A stretch of 64,000 nt of DNA, from NCBI RefSeq assembly GCF_010731735.1, contig NZ_AP022588.1:5208001-5272000 (forward strand). Reading direction: 5' to 3'. The position numbers and the translations under genes are program-made. Shown here in pieces: positions 43,645 to 51,600 of the stretch; position 1 is the stretch's first letter, and each line of letters begins with the position of its first letter. A model generated the notes under the pieces. The model searched no databases and was not told where the DNA came from. It saw only the letters and a list, made by a program, of their open reading frames with translations. This DNA comes from Mycolicibacterium sediminis (GTDB lineage Bacteria > Actinomycetota > Actinomycetes > Mycobacteriales > Mycobacteriaceae).

Positions 43645-44505
43645 GTGGGACGCGTATCAGGCAAGGTCGCATTCGTCACCGGCGCCGCACGCGGTCAGGG
43701 CCGCAGCCATGCGGTCCGTTTGGCCGAAGAGGGCGCCGACATCATCGCCGTCGACATCTGCGAGAACGTCGACTCGATCGGTTACGCGATGGCAACGCAG
43801 GAGGATCTCGACGAGACCGCGGCGTTCATCGAGAAGACCGGTCAACGCGTCTACACGGCGAAGGCCGACGTCCGGGAGGCCTCTCAGCTCAGGCAGGCGC
43901 TCGAGGAGGGCATGGCCCAGCTCGGCGGGCTCGACATCGTCGTCGCCCAGGCCGGTGTCGCGGGCATGAAGGGTCAGCCGCCGCTGCAGGCGTGGATCGA
44001 CGTCATCAACACCAACCTGATCGGCACCATAAACGCCATCCAGGTCGCCCTGCCCCACCTGAAGGAAGGCGCGTCGATCATCGCCACGGGATCGACTGCG
44101 GCACTGATGGACACCAGCAAGAAGGACAACCCGGGCAACGATCCCGGTGGCATGGCGTACGTGCACTCCAAGCGCGCGCTCTCGAACTTCGTCCACGATC
44201 TCGCGACCGAACTGTCGCCGCGCGGCATCCGGGCCAACGTCGTGCACCCGACGAACTGCAACACCGACATGCTCCGCAGCGAGCCGATGTACCGGTCGTT
44301 CCGACCCGACCTCGAGAAGCCGGAACTCAAGGACGCCGAGCCCGTCTTCTACGTCCAGCAGGCCATGAAGGTTCCGTGGGTCGAGCCCGAGGACATCAGC
44401 AACGCCGTGCTGTGGCTGGCCTCCGACGAGGCGCGGTTCGTCACCGGGGCGCAACTGCGGATCGACGCAGGCGGCTATCTCAAGTGGTACGACTACCACA
44501 ACTGA
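43645..44505 (+). CDS. Mycofactocin-dependent SDR-family oxidoreductase
   Basis: A 286-residue SDR of the mycofactocin-coupled type. The opening GRVSGKVAFVTGAARGQGRSHAVRLAEEGADIIAVDIC and the family-typical insertion DSIGYAMATQEDLDET after beta-2 are diagnostic. The NAD is held without exchange and electrons leave through the peptide-derived cofactor mycofactocin, whose biosynthesis genes are not in the window. The catalytic tyrosine lies in YVHSK. The GTG at 43645 is preferred because AAGGGA precedes it and the family usually starts at GRV; ATG 43630 is possible. It probably oxidises an alcohol produced by the P450. Confidence 0.9.
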   Translation: MGRVSGKVAFVTGAARGQGRSHAVRLAEEGADIIAVDICENVDSIGYAMATQEDLDETAAFIEKTGQRVYTAKADVREASQLRQALEEGMAQLGGLDIVVAQAGVAGMKGQPPLQAWIDVINTNLIGTINAIQVALPHLKEGASIIATGSTAALMDTSKKDNPGNDPGGMAYVHSKRALSNFVHDLATELSPRGIRANVVHPTNCNTDMLRSEPMYRSFRPDLEKPELKDAEPVFYVQQAMKVPWVEPEDISNAVLWLASDEARFVTGAQLRIDAGGYLKWYDYHN

Positions 44506-44532
44506 CCCTCTCGATCGACAAGGAGTGCGACA

Positions 44533-44724
44533 GTGAAGGTTTCGGTTGACGGGACGCGTTGCCAGGGCCACACCCTGTGCGCGATGATCGCGCCCGACTC
44601 GTTCGAACTCGACGACGTCGACGGTCATGCCTCACCGGTTTCCGAGGAGGTGCCGGCCGATCAGGAGTCTCAGGTCACCGAAGCCGTCCACTCCTGCCCC
44701 GAGCAGGCCATCGTCATCGAATGA
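44533..44724 (+). CDS. [3Fe-4S]-type ferredoxin, CxxHxxC
   Basis: A 63-residue single-cluster ferredoxin. The ligand set is C-QG-H-TL-C near residues 10-16 and a distant SCP near 56, the CX2XX2C...CP pattern of mycobacterial P450 partners, with His as the variable residue. The GTG at 44533 follows AAGGAG. It sits between the mycofactocin SDR and a P450, 25 bp before the latter, and is its likely electron donor. Confidence 0.93.
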   Translation: MKVSVDGTRCQGHTLCAMIAPDSFELDDVDGHASPVSEEVPADQESQVTEAVHSCPEQAIVIE

Positions 44725-44749
44725 CCTTGAACCACTAGGAGCCACGGCC

Positions 44750-46099
44750 GTGAGCATCGACGACGACCGCAAGATCAACACGTACCACTTCGACCGGCAC
44801 ACCCCGGAGTACCGCGAACAGTTCGGCAAGATCACCGAAGAGATGCAGGCGAAGTGCCCGGTCGCCTGGTCCGATACGTACGACGGGCACTGGGTCGCCG
44901 CGGACAGCAAGCACGTCTTCGAACTGGCGCGCTGTCCCGTGGTCTCCAATCACCACGACCTCACCGGCGAAACGCCGTATCAGGGCATCACGATCCCCAA
45001 GGCACAGCGGGCCACGGTCGTGCGCGGTGGCATCCTGGAGATGGACGAGCCCGAGCACAGCACCTACCGCGGTGCGCTCAACCCGTACCTCTCCCCCGCG
45101 GCGATCAAGCGGTGGCAGCCGTTCGTCGACGAGGTCGTCCGCGCCTCACTGGACGAGAAGATCGAGTCCGGTCACATCGACTTCGTCGACGACCTCGCCA
45201 ACATCGTGCCCGCAGTTCTGACGCTGGCGATGATGGGGATCGAACTCGAGAAGTGGCCGGTCTACAGCGAGCCCGCGCACCTCTCGGTGTCCACCCCCGA
45301 GCACTCGCCCGACGCGGCGCGGGTCGCCGAGATGAGCAGACAGATGGGCATCGACATGCTCACCACCATGTTCGCGATGAAGGAGAACCCGCGCCCGGGC
45401 CTGATCAATGCACTTCTGCAACTGCGCATCGATGGAGAGCCCGCTCCCGATCTCGAGATCGTCGGCAACCTCGGGCTGATCATCGGTGGCGGTTTCGACA
45501 CCACGACCGCCCTCACCGCGCATTCGCTGGAGTGGCTGTCGGAGAACCCGGACAAGCGCGAACTGCTCAGCCGCGAACGCGACACCCTGCTGAACCCCGC
45601 CACCGAGGAGTTCCTACGCTTCTACACGCCTGCCCCCGGTGACGGACGGACGTTCGCCGAGGACGTCGAAGTCGAGGGCCACCGCTTCAAGGAAGGCGAG
45701 CGGCTCTGGATCTCCTGGGCCATGGCCAACCGTGATCCGTCGGTCTTCGACGATCCCAACGAGATCATCCTGGACCGAAAGGGCAACCGGCACTTCAGCT
45801 TCGGCATCGGCGTGCATCGCTGCGTCGGGTCGAACGTGGCGCGCACCGTCTTCAAGGCGATGCTCACCGCCGTCTTGGACCGCATGCCGGACTACGTGTG
45901 CGACCCCGCGGGCACCGAGCACTACGAGACCATCGGCGTCATCCAGGGCATGAAGCACCTGCCCGCCGACTTCACACCCGGCAAGCGTCTCGGTCCGGGT
46001 CTGGACGAGACGCTCCAGCGCCTGCAGCGGGTCGTCGACGAGCAGCAGTCCGCGCGGCCCATCACCGAGCACAAGGACGCCGTCGTCATCGACTGGTAG
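44750..46099 (+). CDS. Cytochrome P450 (CYP-B of this window)
   Basis: A 449-residue P450. The I-helix is GGGFDTTTAL, the K-helix ExxR EEFLR and the haem signature FGIGVHRCVGS with Cys near 358. It is clearly in a different family from the other three P450s: the oxygen-activation acid is Asp, and it has a longer C-terminus ending TEHKDAVVIDW. The GTG at 44750 follows AGGAG. It is the last gene of the SDR operon, directly after its ferredoxin, and converges with the acyl-CoA dehydrogenase operon across a repeat-bearing gap. It is expected to hydroxylate the pathway substrate. Confidence 0.92.
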   Translation: MSIDDDRKINTYHFDRHTPEYREQFGKITEEMQAKCPVAWSDTYDGHWVAADSKHVFELARCPVVSNHHDLTGETPYQGITIPKAQRATVVRGGILEMDEPEHSTYRGALNPYLSPAAIKRWQPFVDEVVRASLDEKIESGHIDFVDDLANIVPAVLTLAMMGIELEKWPVYSEPAHLSVSTPEHSPDAARVAEMSRQMGIDMLTTMFAMKENPRPGLINALLQLRIDGEPAPDLEIVGNLGLIIGGGFDTTTALTAHSLEWLSENPDKRELLSRERDTLLNPATEEFLRFYTPAPGDGRTFAEDVEVEGHRFKEGERLWISWAMANRDPSVFDDPNEIILDRKGNRHFSFGIGVHRCVGSNVARTVFKAMLTAVLDRMPDYVCDPAGTEHYETIGVIQGMKHLPADFTPGKRLGPGLDETLQRLQRVVDEQQSARPITEHKDAVVIDW

Positions 46100-46114
46100 C
46101 GGGCTTTTTGTCCG

Positions 46115-46174
46115 GCGAGCGTGCGTGTCTGCGGGCGACACGCCGCCGGGAAAACCGACTTTGCGCACGCTCGC
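46115..46174 (+). repeat. 60-bp interspersed hairpin repeat, copy A
   Basis: It begins GCGAGCGTGCG and ends CGCACGCTCGC (11-bp perfect terminal inverted repeats). Its first 30 bp match the reverse complement of 46393-46422 with one mismatch. It lies in a 335-bp gap between convergent genes; no coding sequence is seen in the gap. Confidence 0.75.
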
Positions 46175-46362
46175 GGGCGGTCGGTCGGCGGGGTCGCCTG
46201 GACGACGACGCAGTGCGCAGATCCAGCGGCGAGGCGGTGTGTCGCCCCGCCGCGTCATAAGTTGATGAAGCGTCCCAGCGCGGCCCTCAGCCGAGGGCGA
46301 CGGTCGGCGAGAACGCCGCCTTCGCACGGGCCGCCGGCACTTGTCCGCTGGTCCGAACCTGC

Positions 46363-46422
46363 GCGAGCGTGCGCGAACTCCCGTTCCGGACCGGCGTGTC
46401 GCCCGCAAACACGCACGCTCGC
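46363..46422 (-). repeat. 60-bp interspersed hairpin repeat, copy B (inverted)
   Basis: The same 60-bp length and the same 11-bp terminal inverted repeats as copy A, in opposite orientation. The internal 19 bp differ. Together the copies can form either two small hairpins or one large stem, probably acting as a terminator between the convergent P450 and acyl-CoA dehydrogenase genes. Confidence 0.75.
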
Positions 46423-46434
46423 GGAAGGACCTGC

Positions 46435-47610
46435 TCAGCCGCGGGGCAGACCCAGGACCTGCTGGGCGATGATGTTGCGCTGGATCTCCGACGTGCCGCC
46501 GGCGATGGTGCCGGAGAAGCTGCGGGCATACCGCTCGAACCAGCTGGCGAAGTAGTGATCGAGGTTCATGTGGGCATACGGGCCCGACGTCGACGGGTGG
46601 ATGAGCCCGTCGGGCCCTGCGCCCGTGAGAGCGTTTGCCGCGGCGCGCATCTCGGCCTCGGCCCCGAGCAGCTTGGGGATGGACACCGCGGCCACGTCGA
46701 CCTCGCCACGCGACGCCTGCGCCAGGCCGACCGAGCCGAGTAGACGCAGCGCCTGGTAGTCCATGATCGTGCTGGCGAACTCGTCGCGCTCGAGCGCGTT
46801 GGAGGGCCGGAAGTCGGCGATCGAGTTCGCAATCCGGTCGGCGAACCCGAGCCACATCATGGTGCGCTCGTGGCCGAGCGACCCGTTGATGACCTTCCAA
46901 CCGCCGTTGAGCGGACCGACGAGGTTCGCCGCGGGCACCCGGACGTCACTGAAGAACACCTCGTTGAAGTCGGTGTTCTCCTCGCCGCAGAGGTCGGCGA
47001 ACGGGCGGCACACCACACCGGGCAGGTCGGTCGGGATGATGAGCGCGCTGATTCCCTTGTGCTTGGGCGCATCCGGGTCGGTCCGCACGAAGGTCAGCAA
47101 CCAGTCCGCGTCGTGGGCACCGGAGGTCCACACTTTCTGACCGTTGACCACGAAGTCGTCGCCGTCGCGTACGGCCTTGGTCCGCAGCGACGCCAGGTCG
47201 GAGCCTGCGCTCGGCTCACTCATGCCGAGCGACGCCGTGCGCTCACCGCGCAGCACGGGCACCGCCCACTCGTGCTTCTGCTCGTCGCTGCCGAACGTGA
47301 TCAACGATGCCGCAACGATGTTCACGCCCTGCGGATTGAAGCTGTGGTAGATCCGGCGGGTACAGAGTTCCTCGAGGTGCACGTACTGCTGCAGCACCGA
47401 CGCGTTGCGACCGCCGAACTCCGGCGGCTGCGCGGGGAGTAGCCAGCCGTTGTCGAACAGCAGTCGCTGCCAGTCCCTCGCCCACTGCGGCATGTGGGAC
47501 ACCGAGCGCGGCCGCTCGAGGGTCTCGGCGGCCGACGGCAGGTGGTCGTCGAGGAACGCGGAGAACTCCGCACGGAACTCGTCGACGTCGGAATCAAATG
47601 AGAGTTGCAT
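46435..47610 (-). CDS. Acyl-CoA dehydrogenase, large subunit of a paired enzyme
   Basis: A 391-residue FAD-dependent acyl-CoA dehydrogenase. Visible motifs are LGMSEPSAGSDLASL, the FAD-contact GQKVWTSGAHDADW and the C-terminal GGTSEIQRNIIAQQVLGLPRG. It overlaps by 17 bp with a shorter dehydrogenase-like gene, the arrangement of heteromeric FadE pairs such as FadE28-FadE29 in steroid side-chain degradation. The ATG at 47610 follows GGAGGAGTT. It would introduce a double bond next to the CoA thioester, with electrons passing to ETF. Confidence 0.9.
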   Translation of the reverse strand: MQLSFDSDVDEFRAEFSAFLDDHLPSAAETLERPRSVSHMPQWARDWQRLLFDNGWLLPAQPPEFGGRNASVLQQYVHLEELCTRRIYHSFNPQGVNIVAASLITFGSDEQKHEWAVPVLRGERTASLGMSEPSAGSDLASLRTKAVRDGDDFVVNGQKVWTSGAHDADWLLTFVRTDPDAPKHKGISALIIPTDLPGVVCRPFADLCGEENTDFNEVFFSDVRVPAANLVGPLNGGWKVINGSLGHERTMMWLGFADRIANSIADFRPSNALERDEFASTIMDYQALRLLGSVGLAQASRGEVDVAAVSIPKLLGAEAEMRAAANALTGAGPDGLIHPSTSGPYAHMNLDHYFASWFERYARSFSGTIAGGTSEIQRNIIAQQVLGLPRG

Positions 47611-48592
47611 CGAACTCCTCCGCAATCATCGCGCGGTGCTCTGCGGCGCCGCCGAGCATCAGTTCTCCGGCCTTCGCCCGCTTGAGTGCGAACTGCAGGT
47701 CGTTCTCCCACGTGAATCCCATGGCCCCGAAGGTCTGCAGGCCGTGCCGGAAGACGAGTGCCTGACACTCCCCCGCGGACGCCTTGGCCATCGCGGCCGC
47801 CAGCCGCCGGCGCGGATCGTCCGCGGCGATGGTGAGGGCCGAGAAGTAGGAGAGGGCGCGGGCCCGCTCGATGGCGACGTGCATGTCGACGGCCTTGTGC
47901 TGGATGGCCTGGAAGGAGCCGATCGGCACGCCGAACTGGTAGCGGCTCTTGGCGTGCTCGAGCGCCAGGTCGAGGATGCGTTGGCACGCACCCACCATCG
48001 TGATCGAGATGCCCAGCAGCGCGATGTGGCGCGCGCGCTCGGTGTCCACCTCGAGCCGGTCGGAGTCGGCGACGTGGGCGCCCGCGAGCGACACCTCCGC
48101 GACGTGCAGTACGGGATCGAACGTCGCCGCTCGCCGCGTCGTCACCGCATCGGCGCCGACGAGGAACACACCCGCGTCGGTGACGACCGCGAACCGATCG
48201 GCGCGGTCACCGTCGAGGACGAAGCGGTCGGTGCCGCTGAGTACCCATCCGTCGGCGTCGCGGTAGGCGCTGATCCCCGAGTACACGGCACTGCCGGACC
48301 CCTGCGGGTCGAAGCGGTCGCCGACGAGCGGTGCGAACTGGGTGAGCGTGGCGAGGAACGGCGTCGGGTCGGTGGCGCGGCCGAGTTCCTCGAGCACGAT
48401 CGCCAGTTCGACGGCGTTCTCGGTGTCGGTCAGCTCGGTCCACCCGGCGTCGACGTAGGACTTCCAGAGCGGAGTCGGGTCGGTTCCGTCCTCGGCGACG
48501 TTGCGGACGAACGAGGCAGGACACTGCTTGCCGACCGCGTCGCGGACCGTCTCCTGCCAAAGGCGCTGATCAGCGTCGAACTCCAGTAGCAT
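47594..48592 (-). CDS. Acyl-CoA dehydrogenase, small subunit of a paired enzyme
   Basis: A 332-residue acyl-CoA-dehydrogenase-fold protein, shorter than the usual 380-400 residues, as in the second subunit of alpha2-beta2 FadE enzymes. It keeps YQFGVPIGSFQAIQHK and the C-terminal GAMGFTWENDLQFALKRAK. It lacks the GGTSEIQRNI tail of its partner, so an active enzyme probably needs both. The ATG at 48592 follows GGGAGG. It leads a two-gene operon, and a perfect copy of the shared operator lies 37 bp upstream. Confidence 0.88.
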   Translation of the reverse strand: MLLEFDADQRLWQETVRDAVGKQCPASFVRNVAEDGTDPTPLWKSYVDAGWTELTDTENAVELAIVLEELGRATDPTPFLATLTQFAPLVGDRFDPQGSGSAVYSGISAYRDADGWVLSGTDRFVLDGDRADRFAVVTDAGVFLVGADAVTTRRAATFDPVLHVAEVSLAGAHVADSDRLEVDTERARHIALLGISITMVGACQRILDLALEHAKSRYQFGVPIGSFQAIQHKAVDMHVAIERARALSYFSALTIAADDPRRRLAAAMAKASAGECQALVFRHGLQTFGAMGFTWENDLQFALKRAKAGELMLGGAAEHRAMIAEEFDATLI

Positions 48593-48628
48593 TCAGCCGC
48601 CTCCCGACGATCGACCAGTGGTTGGAGC

Positions 48629-48643
48629 GAGAATATCATTCTC
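48629..48643. promoter_or_regulatory. Perfect shared operator before the acyl-CoA dehydrogenase pair
   Basis: GAGAAT-ATC-ATTCTC, a perfect 6-3-6 palindrome, 37 bp upstream of the ATG at 48592 in the 294-bp divergent region shared with the amidohydrolase operon. Confidence 0.7.
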
Positions 48644-48753
48644 ACGTTGTGTCGCCGACGTTCTCTCGAAGCACGCATGGCGTTCTGGCGCGAGCACGCT
48701 GCGCGACTGACCAGCAGACAGGCTCACCAGCACAGACGCGTTCGCGCCGCCGC

Positions 48754-48794
48754 GAGAACATTGTTCTTGCTAAAGAAGAACTTCGATCTACACT
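48754..48794 (+). promoter_or_regulatory. Promoter with shared operator before the amidohydrolase operon
   Basis: The operator GAGAAC-ATT-GTTCTT (48754-48768) overlaps a -35 TTGCTA (48767-48772). After 16 bp comes TACACT (48789-48794). Transcription would start at about 48801, exactly at an ATG, predicting a leaderless message. Confidence 0.6.
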
Positions 48795-48800
48795 GGGGAC

Positions 48801-48890
48801 ATGACCGACGTCGGTGGTGCCTGCGCGCGGCCCACCCACACCACCGTCGTCGCACCCCTGAGCGGACCATCGGAGGACGAGTCTCGGTGA
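48801..48890 (+). CDS. Possible leaderless 29-residue ORF coupled to the amidohydrolase
   Basis: ATG 48801 opens a 29-codon frame (begins MTDVGGACARPTH, ends SEDESR) whose TGA at 48888-48890 overlaps the GTG (48887) of the amidohydrolase. The ATG sits at the predicted transcription start, the geometry of mycobacterial leaderless short ORFs. The peptide matches nothing I know. Confidence 0.4.
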   Translation: MTDVGGACARPTHTTVVAPLSGPSEDESR

Positions 48891-49999
48891 AGGAACTGAC
48901 CGACGGAGACGGGAACGTCGTCACGACCCCCGTCATCGACGCCAGCGTGCACGTCTTCTGTCAATCGACGAAGGAACTACGCAAGACGTTCATGCGCGAA
49001 CCGTTCTCCAGCCGCGGCTTCCCGGACTACGAGATGGACTGGTACGGCGCACCGGGCGGGGAATACGCCAAGGGCACGGAGGGACCGGACCGTGAATACC
49101 CGGGCTCTGATCCTGCGATCGTCGCCGGGCACCTGTTCGACGATCGCGGCGTGGACGTCGCGGTCCTGCACCCGATGACCCGCGGCATCATGCCCGACCG
49201 CCACCTCGGCACGGCGATCGCCGCCGGCCACAACGAGATGCTGGTGACCCGCTGGTTGGACCACTCCGAATTCGGCGAGCGGTTTCGCGGCACCATCCGC
49301 GTGAATCCCGACGACGTCACCGGCGCACTCCGCGAGATCGAGAAGTACCGGAGCCACCCGCGGGTGGTGCAGATCGGCATCCCGCTGCAATCGCGCGAGC
49401 TGTACGGCAAGCCGCAGTTCTGGCCGCTGTGGGAGGCCGCGGTGGACGCGAATCTGCCCGTGGCCGTGCACTTCGAGGTCGGGTCGGGCGTGATGCTGCC
49501 GCCCACACCGAACGGGTTGACGCGAACCTACGAGCAGTTCCTGGGGTTCACGGCGCTCAACTTCCTGTACCACCAGATGAACATGATCGCCGAGGGCGTG
49601 TTCGAGCGTCTCCCGGACCTCAAGTTCGTCTGGGCCGACGGAGCGGCCGACATGCTGACGCCGTTCATGTGGCGGATGGACTGCTTCGGCCGGCCCCACC
49701 TGGAGCAGACCCCGTGGGCGCCGAAGATGCCGAGCGACTACCTGCCCGGCCACGTGTTCTTCGTGCAGGGCAGCCTGGACGGTCCCGGCGACGTCGACTT
49801 CGCCGGTGAGTGGGCGGGTTTCACCGGCAAGGACGACATGGTCATGTACGGCTCCAGTTACCCGCACTGGCAGCTCAACGAGCTGTCGGTGCCCAGCTCC
49901 TACAGCGCCGAACAGCGTGACAGGTTGTGTTGGCGCAACGCCGCCGAGCTGTACGGCATCGACATACCGGCCACCGCATCCGCGATCCCGGCTCAGTAG
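48887..49999 (+). CDS. Amidohydrolase-2 family protein lacking conserved catalytic Asp residues
   Basis: A 370-residue TIM-barrel amidohydrolase homologue. Compared with the intact relatives at 50011 and 19635, the first motif reads DASVHVFC instead of DADNHLYE/DSDVHPAP, and the C-terminal motif reads GSSYPHW where relatives have GSDWPHP or SSDYPHW, so two conserved aspartates are Ser. The barrel histidine in VAVHFEVG remains. It may be an inactive partner of the next gene or catalyse a different reaction. The GTG at 48887 follows GGAGGAC. It is separated by 11 bp from the second amidohydrolase. Confidence 0.82.
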   Translation: MKELTDGDGNVVTTPVIDASVHVFCQSTKELRKTFMREPFSSRGFPDYEMDWYGAPGGEYAKGTEGPDREYPGSDPAIVAGHLFDDRGVDVAVLHPMTRGIMPDRHLGTAIAAGHNEMLVTRWLDHSEFGERFRGTIRVNPDDVTGALREIEKYRSHPRVVQIGIPLQSRELYGKPQFWPLWEAAVDANLPVAVHFEVGSGVMLPPTPNGLTRTYEQFLGFTALNFLYHQMNMIAEGVFERLPDLKFVWADGAADMLTPFMWRMDCFGRPHLEQTPWAPKMPSDYLPGHVFFVQGSLDGPGDVDFAGEWAGFTGKDDMVMYGSSYPHWQLNELSVPSSYSAEQRDRLCWRNAAELYGIDIPATASAIPAQ

Positions 50000-50010
50000 A
50001 GGAGGCCCTC

Positions 50011-51153
50011 GTGACCGTCACCGCCAACCCGCGAGTACCAGCTGCAGAACGCGTCGCCGTGCGGTGCGTCGACTCCGACGTCCATCCGGCGCCCCGCAGC
50101 GGCGAACTGGGGCAGTACATCCCCGAACCGTGGCGCAGCAAGTACTTCGGCACGCACAAGGTCGGCGACCAGATCTACTACGACGCCCCCGACTACGCCC
50201 ACTCGTACGCGATGCGCCTCGACTCGTTTCCGCCGGACGGCGAATTCGCCTGCAGTGATCCCGATCTGGCGTTCAAGCAGTTGATCATGGAGGCCGGCGC
50301 GGACATCGCCATCCTCGAACCCGCCGCGTATCCCGCGCGGATTCCCGAGGCGCAGCACGCGATGTCGTATGCGATCAACGACTGGCAGGCCAATCACTGG
50401 CTCGACCCGCACAACAACTGGCACGAGCGGTGGCGTGGCTCCATCTGCCTGGCGATCGAGGCTCCCGAGGACAGTGTGGCCGAGATCGAACGCTGGGCCG
50501 GCCACCCCTACATGGCGCAGATCCTGATCAAGGCCGAACCCCGGCCGTCATGGGGCAACCCCAAGTACGACCCGATCTGGGCGGCCGCCGCCAAGCACGA
50601 CATCACCGTCAGCTGCCACCTGTCGCGCAGCCACTACGACGAGCTACCGATGCCCCCGGTCGGGTTGCCCAGCTACAACCACGACTTCATGGTCACGTAC
50701 TCGCTGCTCGCGGCGAACCAGGTCATGAGCCTCATCTTCGACGGGACGTTCGACCGTCATCCCAACCTCAAGATCGTGTTCGTCGAGCACGCATTCACCT
50801 GGATCCTGCCGCTCATGTGGCGGATGGACGCCATCTATGCGGCGCGCAAGTCGTGGATGGACATCAAGCGCAAGCCCAGCGAGTACGTCAAGGACCACAT
50901 CAAGTTCACCACCCAGCCGCTCGACTACCCCGAGGACAAGACGGAGTTGTCCCGCGCGTTCGAGTGGATGGAGTGCGAGAAGATCCTCCTGTTCAGCAGC
51001 GACTACCCGCATTGGACGTTCGACGACCCACGCTGGCTGGTGAAGCATCTGCCGGAGCACGCGCGCGAGGCCATCATGTTCCGCAACGGCATCGAGACGT
51101 ACAAGCTGCCGGACACCGTGCCGGCACTCGAGGGCCAGGTCCGGGTCTTCTGA
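50011..51153 (+). CDS. Amidohydrolase-2 family protein (ACMSD-like)
   Basis: A 380-residue metal-dependent hydrolase/decarboxylase homologue. The first metal motif DSDVHPAP is near residue 20, a barrel histidine lies in SCHLSRSH, VFVEHAFTW follows, and the conserved Asp is in SSDYPHWTF, so catalytic positions look complete. The GTG at 50011 follows GAGGAGG. It follows a related but Asp-deficient homologue, so the two may form a heteromer. Family members hydrolyse or decarboxylate carboxylated cyclic substrates; the actual substrate is unknown. Confidence 0.86.
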   Translation: MTVTANPRVPAAERVAVRCVDSDVHPAPRSGELGQYIPEPWRSKYFGTHKVGDQIYYDAPDYAHSYAMRLDSFPPDGEFACSDPDLAFKQLIMEAGADIAILEPAAYPARIPEAQHAMSYAINDWQANHWLDPHNNWHERWRGSICLAIEAPEDSVAEIERWAGHPYMAQILIKAEPRPSWGNPKYDPIWAAAAKHDITVSCHLSRSHYDELPMPPVGLPSYNHDFMVTYSLLAANQVMSLIFDGTFDRHPNLKIVFVEHAFTWILPLMWRMDAIYAARKSWMDIKRKPSEYVKDHIKFTTQPLDYPEDKTELSRAFEWMECEKILLFSSDYPHWTFDDPRWLVKHLPEHAREAIMFRNGIETYKLPDTVPALEGQVRVF

Positions 51154-51194
51154 TGCGGCAGGCAGGAGCGGAGCGACCGGGGACCGCGAGCTAG

Positions 51195-51584
51195 ATGGAC
51201 CAGGAGAAGACGCCCCGGCTCGCCCAGGGGCGCGAACACGTCGTGGCCACCGTCGACGAGATCGCACCGGGCACGCACAAGCTGGTGCCGATCGGACGCC
51301 ACGGTGTCGGGGTCTACAACGTCAACGGGACCTTCTACGCGATCGCGAACTACTGTCCCCACGAGGGCGGTCCACTGTGTTCGGGCCGCGCACGTGGCCT
51401 CAACGTCGTGGACCCCGACGTTCCCGGCGACGCCGTGATGGTGCGCGACAAGGAGTTCATCTTCTGTCCCTGGCACCAGTGGGGGTTCGAACTCGCGACG
51501 GGTACCACCGCCGTCAAGCCGGAGTGGAGCATCCGCACCTATCCCGTCCGGGTCGTCGGCAACGACGTCCTGGTTCAAGCCTGA
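51195..51584 (+). CDS. Rieske [2Fe-2S] ferredoxin-like protein
   Basis: A 129-residue stand-alone Rieske protein. The two cluster motifs are CPHEGG and CPWHQWGF, giving C-x-H and C-x2-H. The spacing between them is about 34 residues, roughly twice the usual, with an inserted segment CSGRARGLNVVDPDVPGDAV. It is likely a soluble electron carrier or a small subunit for an oxygenase, but no Rieske oxygenase alpha subunit is present nearby. The ATG at 51195 immediately follows a TAG that closes a 13-codon frame starting at 51153, whose ATG overlaps the preceding stop. Confidence 0.86.
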   Translation: MDQEKTPRLAQGREHVVATVDEIAPGTHKLVPIGRHGVGVYNVNGTFYAIANYCPHEGGPLCSGRARGLNVVDPDVPGDAVMVRDKEFIFCPWHQWGFELATGTTAVKPEWSIRTYPVRVVGNDVLVQA

Positions 51585-51600
51585 CGTCATAGGAGACGCG

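Noticed and set aside
48647..48886. 80-residue N-terminal extension of the amidohydrolase
   Set aside because: It is Arg/His-rich, crosses the operator and promoter, and the GTG at 48887 has a good ribosome-binding site.
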